64,000 bases of DNA, from assembly GCA_034432635.1 (NCBI GenBank), contig DAOUBK010000100.1, positions 1 to 64,000 of the forward strand, given 5' to 3'. The stretch's first letter is position 1. The number at the start of each line of letters is the position of its first letter. The translations under genes and the position numbers were made by a program. Under the pieces are notes generated by a model that saw nothing but the letters and a program-made list of their open reading frames with translations, was not told where the DNA came from and did not search any database. This document shows, piece after piece, positions 1 through 7,479 of this stretch. The DNA is from Roseiflexus sp034432635 (GTDB lineage Bacteria > Chloroflexota > Chloroflexia > Chloroflexales > Roseiflexaceae).

Positions 1-941
1 TCGTCAGCGAGGCCCCGGAGGGCCTGCCAGCGGCGCGCCGCGCGGTGTTGGGCGGTGTGCCCGGGCAGCGCTGCCGGCGTTCAGCTCGATACCTTTTCGA
101 TTGCGTTCAGCGATCCTGAATTCGACGAAAGCTCTTTTCAGCGCCAGATGGCGCAGTTTCTCGGAACCGACCACCAGGTGGTGTCTGTTACTCACGCCGC
201 TATCGGACGTATCTTCCCAGAGGTGATCTGGCATACCGAAATGCCAGTCCTGCGCACCTCACCGGCGCCGCTGTTCCTCCTCTCGCAACTGGTGCGTGAC
301 CGGAACTACCGCGTGGTGCTGACCGGCGAAGGCGCCGATGACTTCCTGGCATGGTACGACATTTTCAAGGAAGCGAAAGTGCGCCGCTTCTGGGCGCGTC
401 AACCGACATTGCGCCTGCGACCGCTCCTGTTTCGCCAACTCTACCCGTGGATCGCCGGGTTTGCCAGCAGCAACACTGCGTACCTGGCGGCGTTTTTTAG
501 CGAAGGATTGATGGACACGCATGCGCCAGACTACTCCCACCGTCCACGCTAGCGCACCACCAGTTGCATCCGCCGCTTCTTCAGTGACGAAGTGCGTCAG
601 GCTGCCGATGCGCTGGCACAGCTGGAGGATCGCGCACCGTTCTACCCGGAAGCGTTCAGCGCCTGGGATCCGTTGCAGCAGGCGCAGTACCTGGAAATCA
701 CCACCTTTCTCCCACAGTACCTGCTCGCAGCCCAGAGTGACCGGATGCTCATGGCGCATGCGGTCGAGGGCCGCTTTCCCTTCCTCGACCATCGCGTGAT
801 CGAGTTTGCCAACCGACTGCCGTCGCGTCTGAAACTGCGCGGTCTGACCGAGAAAGTACATTCTGCACCAAGTCAGCCGTCAGTGGCTTCCTGATGCTAT
901 CTGGCGACGTGCGAAGCAACCGTATCGAGCGCCGACTTCCC
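1..941 (+). pseudogene. asparagine synthetase (AsnB-type) C-terminal remnant
   Basis: Remnant of the synthetase domain of a glutamine-hydrolysing asparagine synthetase, the ATP-dependent enzyme that amidates aspartate and is often found in polysaccharide clusters as a paralogue. Recognisable blocks are LDTFSIAFSDPEFDES, VVLTGEGADD, EGRFPFLDHRVIEFANRLPS and, one frame over, AIWRRAKQPYRAP. The gene is dead. The SGGLDSS ATP-binding loop expected just upstream of the first block is not readable, there is an in-frame TAG at 550-552, and one extra A near 853 shifts the frame. In the core motif the usual GADE-F-L-A-G-Y reads GADDFLAWY. The 5' end lies outside the window or is lost. Confidence 0.85.
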
Positions 942-1132
942 CGCGCCGCTGGCGTCGGCACAGCGGTGATCGTGTGCTGATCATGGGCGCCGGTGAAGCC
1001 GGTGCGATGATTGTGCAGAGTATGCGTCGCACCCGACAGAACAGTGGCATTGTGGGCTTTGTCGAGGATGTGCATACCGACCATACGCCTGAGCTTGCGG
1101 GCTTGCGCGCGCTCGCAGTAGGTGGGTCATAG
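942..1132 (+). pseudogene. CapD/FlaA1-like polysaccharide biosynthesis protein, fragment
   Basis: After the frameshift, the asparagine synthetase frame runs without a stop into DRVLIMGAGEAGAMIVQSMR and IVGFVEDVHTD, ending at TAG 1130-1132. This is the Rossmann nucleotide-binding start of the middle domain of CapD/FlaA1 UDP-sugar dehydratase/epimerase proteins (RVLIVGAGEAG...VGFVDDD). Only about 60 of more than 600 residues remain and there is no start codon of its own. The junction looks like a deletion that joined two neighbouring surface-polysaccharide genes. Confidence 0.7.
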
Positions 1133-1318
1133 TGGATCGAACGCCCCGGAAGATCAACGCATTCTTCTGGATGGCGCAATGTTCCGCGTTGCAGAGTGAT
1201 ATCACATCCGGTGTCATAGACGTCATGGCACGCGATCGCATTATCACCCTGGCGCCGCACCTGAGCGACGCGCCGCTGTGCACAGGAGCTGGTATGCCTT
1301 CTGGGAGCTGGGAGAGCT

Positions 1319-1403
1319 GAGCCGGGAGCGCGAGCCTCCGGCGCAACCAAAACATGGAACCGAGCCGGGAGCGCGAGCCTCTGGCGCAACCAAAACGTGG
1401 AAC
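1319..1403. repeat. 43-bp tandem direct repeat, two copies
   Basis: Two adjacent 42-base units with a 43-base period begin GAGCCGGGAGCGCGAGCC and end in TGGAAC (1319-1360 and 1362-1403). They differ at two positions. A looser related string (GGGAGCTGGGAGAGCTGAG) precedes them. They sit in 1133-1825, a stretch with no supportable gene. Confidence 0.85.
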
Positions 1404-1450
1404 AACACACCCTGCCGCCCCACGCCGATCAGGGTACTCCTGCCCCTAGC

Positions 1451-1648
1451 CGGAGGCGGGTTTAGGAGCGGACAGAATATATGAGCGAATACAACTTCTG
1501 CCGCATTGGAACGCCCTAGCGCGTGGTTCTGGTCTCCCTTCTCCCGCATGCAGGAGAGGGGCAGGGAGTGAGGGCCAACCAGCGCATCCCAATGCCGTAA
1601 AGCTCCTTGACGCTCATGTGTTCTGTCAGCCCTTGAACCGGAGGCGGG
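1451..1648. repeat. dispersed noncoding repeat, two diverged copies in opposite orientation
   Basis: A minus-strand copy (about 1576 down to 1451) holds a CCCTCTCC...GGAGAAGG hairpin block, then GAGACCAGAACCACGCGCT, then TCCAATGCGGCAG and TTCGCTCATATATTCTGTCC. A plus-strand copy (about 1583-1648) holds CCCAATGCCGTAAAG, GACGCTCATGTGTTCTGTC and CCTTGAACC. The same elements recur at 52603-52889. They are noncoding and typical of short intergenic repeat families; no protein is encoded. Confidence 0.65.
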
Positions 1649-1825
1649 CGGGGGTGGGGACCTTAGGCGCGCATGTACCTGTGTCAAACGACAGAGCTAG
1701 GCTCAACACTGTTCCTGCATTGGTTGGGCGAAGGCTGTGCCTTTGATCATAGCAGTTGGACAAAACCGGTGAGTCGCGGTACGCTAGAGCAGCAGGAGAC
1801 GGTGCAGGCAGGGGGAGGCAGGTCC

Positions 1826-2791
1826 GTGCGCGTTTTCGTTACTGGCATCACGGGTCCGGTCGGCAGTGCGCTTGCCGACTATCTGGTAACGTTACCCGGC
1901 GTCGAAGTCCACGCTTTCAAACGCTGGCGTAGTGATACACGCCCGATTGCACATCTGCTTGGACGGATCACTGTGCACGAGGGAGACATCGAAGACCCAT
2001 ACTCGGTGGCGCGTGCAGTGGAACGAGCGGCGCCAGAGCGCGTGTACCATCTGGCAGCACAGAGTTATCCCAGCGAGTCGTGGGATGCGCCGATCGTCAC
2101 CATGCGCACCAATGTCGAGGGGACGATCAACCTGCTGGAGGCAGTGCGCCGTTACGCGCCACGCGCACGAGTGCATATCGCCGGCACCAGCGCCGAGTAT
2201 GGCTGGGTACGTCCAGAAGAGACGCCGATCCGCGAAACGCATCCCACCCGCCCCCTCAGTCCCTACGGCGTGAGCAAGGTCGCGGCTGGATTGAGCGGCT
2301 TGCAGTATGCCGCCAACTATGGGTTGCACGTCGTCGTCACCCGCTCGTTCAATCACGTCGGTCCGCACCAGGGCGATCGGTGCGCCATTCAGACATTCTG
2401 CCGTCAGATGGCGCTGATCGAGCATGGTCGTCAGGAACCGGTCATTTACGTTGGCAATCTGGAAGCGCGGCGTGATTTCACCCATACGCGCGATGTGGCG
2501 CGCGCGCTCTGGCTGTTGCTCGACCGTGGCGAGTCGGGTGAAATCTACAATCTCTGCTCAGGTGTGGCGACGCGCATCGGCGATATTGTCGCACTGGTGC
2601 AACGTTCTGGTCGCGTTGCGACGGAAGTTCGCATCGATCCGGCGCGCCTGCGTCCGTCGGATGAACCGCTGCTCGTGGGCGACAATACGAAACTGCGGCA
2701 GGCAACGGGATGGTCGCCCCAGATCGATGTGCCGATGATGGTGGAAGAGTTGATGGCATACTGGCAGGAGCGGATCGCTGCAGGCGGGTGA
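1826..2791 (+). CDS. NAD(P)-dependent sugar-nucleotide epimerase/dehydratase (GDP-mannose dehydratase/reductase-like)
   Basis: Extended short-chain dehydrogenase that probably acts on a nucleotide sugar, for example in GDP-deoxyhexose synthesis. The Rossmann start TGITGPVGS (residues 6-14) is a variant of the GxxGxxG motif. The Ser of GTSAEYG and the YGVSK pair supply the catalytic Ser-Tyr-Lys. NHVGPHQG and the RRDFTHTRDVA region match GDP-4-keto-6-deoxymannose reductases and dehydratases. The GTG at 1826 is chosen because GGGGGAGG lies six bases upstream; the frame stays open further 5' but that part is not family-like. About 321 residues, a normal length. The exact substrate cannot be read from sequence. 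Confidence 0.85.
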   Translation: MRVFVTGITGPVGSALADYLVTLPGVEVHAFKRWRSDTRPIAHLLGRITVHEGDIEDPYSVARAVERAAPERVYHLAAQSYPSESWDAPIVTMRTNVEGTINLLEAVRRYAPRARVHIAGTSAEYGWVRPEETPIRETHPTRPLSPYGVSKVAAGLSGLQYAANYGLHVVVTRSFNHVGPHQGDRCAIQTFCRQMALIEHGRQEPVIYVGNLEARRDFTHTRDVARALWLLLDRGESGEIYNLCSGVATRIGDIVALVQRSGRVATEVRIDPARLRPSDEPLLVGDNTKLRQATGWSPQIDVPMMVEELMAYWQERIAAGG

Positions 2792-2817
2792 TGGTTGACG
2801 CAGCAGGAGTGCGTTGT

Positions 2818-3387
2818 TTATCCCTGCGGTGCGGGCGCCGGCTCCTTCAGTTCGGCGACAGACGGCGGGGCAGACGGCGGCGCAGCGATCTGGTAGAAGG
2901 CGACAATTTTGTCGCGCGCTAATCCGGCGAAATCGCGTGTTATCGGTGTGCCGCCAGCGATTGGGAAGATTTGCACACTACGAAGCGGCAGAAAATCCTC
3001 CATGAGTCGCTCAAGTGCCTCGGTCAGCGTCAGATTCGGACGGACGTAACACGTCCCGCGGACGACGAAGGCGGTTGTGAAGAACATCGCCGTCAACGGC
3101 ACAACCTCGCGCCGTTGTTCTTCGAGGGGGTAATCGGGCGGCGGCGGCGCTTCCGCCAGGGTTGCCACCAGCACCGCCTCTGATCGGTCACAGAAGAGTC
3201 GCGGCAGACGCTGCGTGGGGTGGTGATGTCCCAGCGGTACGATCGTCGCTTCGCGCAGGCAGAGGTATCGGCGCTGTTCGCCGTTAATCGCGTCACTGAC
3301 GCGCCGATAGATAGTGAGATCATACGCCCCTGTAATAACCAGACTAGTGGTGTAGATCTCGATCTGATGGGTGTAGACTGGTGTCAG
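2818..3387 (-). CDS. conserved hypothetical protein, probable CTG start
   Basis: Unrecognised protein of about 190 residues lying directly downstream of aroA. The frame is open from a stop at 3405 and contains IEIYTTSLVITGAYDLTIYR, SDAINGE, ATIVPLG, CDRSEAVLVATL, AMFFTTAFVVRGTCYVRP and LARDKIVAFYQ, a regular globular pattern with no membrane segment. No ATG, GTG or TTG precedes the first conserved block. A CTG at 3385-3387 follows GCGAGGCG with about six bases spacing, 18 bases after the aroA stop. The first GTG (3174) would discard 71 residues of good coding sequence. Function unknown; cotranscription with aroA is inferred. Confidence 0.65.
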   Translation of the reverse strand: MTPVYTHQIEIYTTSLVITGAYDLTIYRRVSDAINGEQRRYLCLREATIVPLGHHHPTQRLPRLFCDRSEAVLVATLAEAPPPPDYPLEEQRREVVPLTAMFFTTAFVVRGTCYVRPNLTLTEALERLMEDFLPLRSVQIFPIAGGTPITRDFAGLARDKIVAFYQIAAPPSAPPSVAELKEPAPAPQG

Positions 3388-3405
3388 ATTACGCCTCGCA
3401 CATCA

Positions 3406-4734
3406 CTATCGTTCTGCAACGCGCGCCAGTACGCTCCAGAACTCCGGATACGACACATCGACCGCTCCGGCGCCGTGCAGCGTGGTTTCACCGGAAGCCA
3501 CAAGCCCGGCGATAGCCCACGTCATCGCCAGGCGATGATCGCCATGACTGTCGAGCGAAGCGCCGTGTAGCCGGGCGCCGCCTGAAATAACCATGCCATC
3601 ACCGGTTGGCTCCACCGTTGCACCGAGCGCCGTCAGACCAGACGCTGCAGTTGCGATGCGGTCGGTCTCTTTGACACGCAGTTCCTGGGCATCACGGATG
3701 ATCGTCTCGCCTTCTGCGCATGCCGCGGCGAGCGCCAGCACCGGCAGTTCATCGATCAGGCGCGGGATAAGCGCGCCTTCGATCGTGATGCCACGCAACT
3801 GCGACGAACGCACTGTTACGTCCCCGACCGGTTCACTCCCCTCGACACGCTGATTTGTCACCTCGATCTGCGCACCCATGGCACGTAGTGCATCGAGCGC
3901 GCCGGTGCGCGTCGGGTTGAGGCAGACACCGGTGGTTGTCAATTCGGCGTCAGGGTGGATGGCTGCCGCGACCCACCAGAAAGCCGCCGATGATGGATCA
4001 CCCGGCGCCCGCAGCGAGAGGGGACGCAGCGCATCGGGGTGTGCAAGCGGCGTCAGACGGATGACCGGCGCATCGATTGTGATCTCGACTCCCATCGCCG
4101 CCAGCATCCGTTCGGTATGATCCCGCCCATCGGTGCGACCGCTCAGCATCAGAGGAGTATCGCCGAACAGGGCTGCCAGGAGCAGCGCACTCTTGACCTG
4201 CGCCGACGCGATTGGCAACTCGTATGCGCCGCCATGCAGGTGTGCACCGCGCACTGCCAGAGGCGCACAGTTGCCCTGCTGCCGACCGTCGAGGCTGGCG
4301 CCGAGTGCGCGTAGCGGTGCAACAATGCGCTGCTGTGGACGGGAACGAAGCGACGCGTCCCCCGTCAGCACGGCAAACATTCCCGCCTGCCCGGCGATCA
4401 TGCCCGCCAGTAGGCGCAGCGTCGTACCGGAATTACGGCAGTCCAGCACATCGACCGGTTCCCGGAGACCACGCAGCCCTGCACCATCAACGCGCACTGT
4501 AGTTCCCTGGCGTTCGATGTGCACGCCGAGCGCCTGAACACAGGCAATCGTCGAGAGACAATCGGCGCCGGTGAGAAAGTTTGTAATCTCAGCACTTCCG
4601 GTAGCAATCGCATTCAGAAGAATCGCCCGATGCGAGATTGACTTATCGCCGGGGAGTTCAATAACGCCACGTAATCGACGCGGAGGGGTCATGCTGTGTA
4701 TCATCCTCGCCACTTTCAGAGCAGGACTCGTCAC
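3406..4734 (-). CDS. aroA: 3-phosphoshikimate 1-carboxyvinyltransferase (EPSP synthase)
   Basis: Sixth step of the shikimate pathway: joins phosphoenolpyruvate to shikimate-3-phosphate, in the cytoplasm. Recognised by LPGDKSISHRAILLNAIA near residue 27, the conserved DCRNSGTTLRLLAG, the RPQ of LRSRPQQRIVAPL, the SAQVKSALLLAAL block and KETDRIA...GDGM near the C terminus. 442 residues, a normal length. The start ATG overlaps the stop of the upstream FHA regulator gene by four bases (ATGA), so the two are translationally coupled. Internal ATGs at residues 11 and 15 are possible alternative starts. Confidence 0.96.
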   Translation of the reverse strand: MTSPALKVARMIHSMTPPRRLRGVIELPGDKSISHRAILLNAIATGSAEITNFLTGADCLSTIACVQALGVHIERQGTTVRVDGAGLRGLREPVDVLDCRNSGTTLRLLAGMIAGQAGMFAVLTGDASLRSRPQQRIVAPLRALGASLDGRQQGNCAPLAVRGAHLHGGAYELPIASAQVKSALLLAALFGDTPLMLSGRTDGRDHTERMLAAMGVEITIDAPVIRLTPLAHPDALRPLSLRAPGDPSSAAFWWVAAAIHPDAELTTTGVCLNPTRTGALDALRAMGAQIEVTNQRVEGSEPVGDVTVRSSQLRGITIEGALIPRLIDELPVLALAAACAEGETIIRDAQELRVKETDRIATAASGLTALGATVEPTGDGMVISGGARLHGASLDSHGDHRLAMTWAIAGLVASGETTLHGAGAVDVSYPEFWSVLARVAER

Positions 4735-5393
4735 TGGTCTGGCTGAGTGACCAGTTTGTACCCGAACCCACGAACGGTCACCACGAAGCGCGGATTGCCG
4801 GGATCGGATTCGATCCGCTGGCGCAGGCGATAGACCAGCGCATCGATAGCATTGTAATCGTACACTTCATAATCCCACACATTTCTGGCAATCTCGTCTT
4901 TGCTCAGCACCTGACCTTTATGGGTGTAGAGCAGTTCGAGCAATTGAAACTCCTTTACTGTCAGTGGCGGATCGAGGAGTTTGCCGTGAATGTAGACCTC
5001 CTTGGCGCGGCTATCGACGCGCAGCGCCTCTTCGTGCGCGCGCACACGCTTGAGAATCTCCAGCGGCAACGGACCTTTCTGAGTCGCTTCGGGATCGTTG
5101 AACACTATCTCGGCATCGGCGATCCAGATGCGATCCTGGTTGTGCAACGTCTGGGCGCCCTCAATACGTTCGCCATTGACATAGGTTCCATTTGTGCTAT
5201 CGAGATCACGGATCAGATAGCCGTTCTCATCACGCTCAAGACGTGCGTGGCGGCGCGACGCGAGCGGGTGATCGATCACAATATCATTTGCCAGGTCACG
5301 ACCCAACGTAAGGATCGGACGATCCCATTCGATCTGCATAGTTGCAGCATCCTGACGCCTGATAACCAGGATCGGTACCGGTCCCGACTGCAT
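4731..5393 (-). CDS. FHA domain / winged-helix DNA-binding regulator
   Basis: A 220-residue cytoplasmic regulator with an N-terminal forkhead-associated domain (about residues 20-95) and a C-terminal OmpR/PhoB-type winged helix (about 120-215). The FHA domain keeps the phosphothreonine-reading residues: LGRDLANDI, SRRHARL and DSTNGTYVNGERI. The winged helix shows LTVKEFQLLELL, VLSKDEIARNVW, AIDALVYRLRQRIE and VTVRGFGYKL. There is no receiver domain, so phosphothreonine binding may replace aspartate phosphorylation as the input. It is the first gene of a unit with aroA and lies divergent from a Ser/Thr kinase gene, a plausible partner. Target genes are unknown. Confidence 0.9.
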   Translation of the reverse strand: MQSGPVPILVIRRQDAATMQIEWDRPILTLGRDLANDIVIDHPLASRRHARLERDENGYLIRDLDSTNGTYVNGERIEGAQTLHNQDRIWIADAEIVFNDPEATQKGPLPLEILKRVRAHEEALRVDSRAKEVYIHGKLLDPPLTVKEFQLLELLYTHKGQVLSKDEIARNVWDYEVYDYNAIDALVYRLRQRIESDPGNPRFVVTVRGFGYKLVTQPDQ

Positions 5394-5479
5394 GGAATAT
5401 CCTCCGAATTCCGTTGTATTGACGCCATCTGTGCCATTGGCGCGCGATGTGGTACAATCCTCGTCGGGTACTGTAAGCG

Positions 5480-5509
5480 ATTATACCATTGACGACAAAA
5501 CAGTGACAA
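5480..5509 (-). promoter_or_regulatory. sigma-70-type promoter for the FHA regulator-aroA unit
   Basis: Read on the minus strand: TTGTCA (5509-5504), 18-base spacer, TATAAT (5485-5480). It lies about 90 bases upstream of the regulator start, in the divergent gap shared with the Ser/Thr kinase gene. Confidence 0.6.
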
Positions 5510-5561
5510 GACGAGGGAAGGTCGGATTTCGGACGCACGCTGGCACAACGCGGGAGCGGCA

Positions 5562-7325
5562 ATGACCCGTCTTATCGGCCAACACCTTGGTCGCTATCTG
5601 GTGCAGGAAGAGATCGGACGCGGCGGCATGGCGCGCGTCTATCGCGCGTTCGACACATCGTTGAAGCGCACCGTTGCACTCAAGGTCATGGCGCCGCATC
5701 TCGCACTCGACCCGGAGTTCGAACGGCGTTTCGAGCGCGAAGCGATAACGGTTGCCAACCTCCGCCACCCCAATATTGTTACCGTGTATGACATTGGTGA
5801 AGCAAACGGTTTACGCTACATTGCAATGGAATATGTGCGCGGGCGAACGCTGCACGCAATCATCCGCGAGCGCGGCGCGCTGGGGCTGGCAATCGCCATC
5901 AGCATTATCGCTCCGGTCGCCGATGCGCTCGACCATGCTCACGCTCAGGGGGCGGTGCACCGCGATGTCAAGCCGCACAATATCCTGATCGATATCGAGG
6001 GGCGCGTGCTGCTGACCGATTTCGGCATTGCGCAGGCGCCTGATGGCGAGCGTCTCACGCGCACCGGTATTTTTATGGGGACGCCAGAATATATTTCGCC
6101 GGAACAGGCGTCGGCGCAGCGTGTCGATAGGCGTAGCGATCTCTATTCGCTGGCGATTGTTACCTACGAGATGATCACCGGCGTTGTGCCCTTCTCCGGT
6201 GCAACACCGCAGTTGATCATGGCGCACGTGCAATCGCCTCCGCCGCCCCCCTCGTCAATTGCACCCCAGGAACCGCCCGAACTCGATCTGGTGCTGGCGC
6301 GCGCACTGGCGAAGCGCCCCGAACAGCGTTTTGGCAGCGGCGCCGCCTTTGTCGAAGCATTGCGGATCATTGCCCGACGTAACAATATCGCTCCGGCGTC
6401 GAAGAACGACATCGCCGATCTGGCGCTGCCCCGCGCTGTTTCGCAACCCACAGCGCCACCATCGGTAACCGTCAACGGTCCGGCGGTGCGCCCGGTGTCG
6501 GGCAATGCGGATCGGGTTGTATCAGTGCGCGGCGATCAAACACCGATCGGCGATCCGCTCCGGCGTCCACCGCTCTATTCCGCCCTGGATCACAGCGCGT
6601 CGTCAGGTACATCGTTGCCCCGCCTGCCCGAACAACGCGGCATTCGCTGGTCACTCGTCGCACCGATTGGCGCCGGGATGGTGGTTGTGGTGCTGATCGC
6701 AGCGCTCTTCGGCGCCGGGGTGTTTGGTGCTGCCGGGCAGTCGCAACCTGCTCCACCGCCGGTGACAGTTGTGCTGACCGAAACGCCGCCGCTGCCACCA
6801 ACCTGGACGCCGGTGCCCTCACCGACCTTTACGCCGACACCGGCGCCAACCGATACTCCCACACCAGAACCGCCAACTCCCGTACCACCAACCCAGGCGC
6901 CGGTGTTCGTGCCGCCGCCACCGCCGCCACCGCCGACGGAGACGCCTACGGATACTCCTGAGCCGCCAACGGCAACGTCGACAGCGACACCAACCGAGGC
7001 AACCCCATCGGCAACCAGTACACCTGAAGCAACGTCAACCGTCACTACTACAGTGGGAACTGCCACGCCAGCAGTGACGCCCACTGCCTCTGCAACTCCG
7101 TCTCCTGCTGCAACAACAACACCGACCCCGGATACAACACCGACTATCACGTTCACGCCAACATCCGGGGTTACACCGACCGCCACAACCGGCTCGGCAA
7201 GCAGCGAAACACCGCTGGCTGAGGCTACTGCTTCGCCAACAACTTCATCCACACCGGAAACATCGCCGACCGTTCCTTCTTCTTCGCCGGAATCATCACC
7301 AACCGCTTCACCGACGCCTAGTTGA
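5562..7325 (+). CDS. membrane Ser/Thr protein kinase with Pro/Thr-rich external tail
   Basis: Hanks-type kinase of 587 residues. Kinase domain about 12-275: glycine loop IGRGGMARVY, ATP lysine K41 in VALKVM, catalytic D135 in HRDVKPHN, metal-binding D153 in DFGIA, and the activation segment GTPEYISPEQ. A linker leads to a single membrane segment near 365-390 (a run of Val, Ile, Leu and Ala after RWSLVAPIG). The rest, about 200 residues, is almost only Pro, Thr, Ser, Ala and Glu, and is predicted outside the cell. No PASTA or other sensor repeat is seen. It is divergent from an FHA-domain regulator, a likely substrate or reader. Its external ligand is unknown. Confidence 0.93.
   Translation: MTRLIGQHLGRYLVQEEIGRGGMARVYRAFDTSLKRTVALKVMAPHLALDPEFERRFEREAITVANLRHPNIVTVYDIGEANGLRYIAMEYVRGRTLHAIIRERGALGLAIAISIIAPVADALDHAHAQGAVHRDVKPHNILIDIEGRVLLTDFGIAQAPDGERLTRTGIFMGTPEYISPEQASAQRVDRRSDLYSLAIVTYEMITGVVPFSGATPQLIMAHVQSPPPPPSSIAPQEPPELDLVLARALAKRPEQRFGSGAAFVEALRIIARRNNIAPASKNDIADLALPRAVSQPTAPPSVTVNGPAVRPVSGNADRVVSVRGDQTPIGDPLRRPPLYSALDHSASSGTSLPRLPEQRGIRWSLVAPIGAGMVVVVLIAALFGAGVFGAAGQSQPAPPPVTVVLTETPPLPPTWTPVPSPTFTPTPAPTDTPTPEPPTPVPPTQAPVFVPPPPPPPPTETPTDTPEPPTATSTATPTEATPSATSTPEATSTVTTTVGTATPAVTPTASATPSPAATTTPTPDTTPTITFTPTSGVTPTATTGSASSETPLAEATASPTTSSTPETSPTVPSSSPESSPTASPTPS
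6784..7322 (+). repeat. low-complexity Pro/Thr codon repeat in the kinase tail
   Basis: Irregular tandem runs of ACGCCGAC, CCGACA and CCACCGCCG-like units encode repeated TPTPTP, TPEPPT and PPPPPP strings. A matching Gly/Val-rich open frame on the opposite strand is a by-product of this composition and is not a gene. Confidence 0.8.
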
Positions 7326-7479
7326 TGACCGGCATCTGCTCTGCGCTGCAGTTGACTGTTCGTCGGGAAGCCAGCGCTGTGCAGGATACAGCAACGCAGA
7401 CCTATCACGATCACATGCCGCTTGCCCGATGTCGCTGAAGCGTGGGGCTACTGGACGGGCAGAAGCGAATACGCAACCT

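Noticed and set aside
1132..1320. 62-codon plus-strand frame after the CapD fragment
   Set aside because: No homology recognised, it overlaps the repeat border, and it has no ribosome site; probably more debris.
6590..7414. Gly/Val-rich 274-codon open frame on the minus strand
   Set aside because: It mirrors the Pro/Thr-rich tail of the kinase gene; the composition is a by-product of the repeats and there is no ribosome site.
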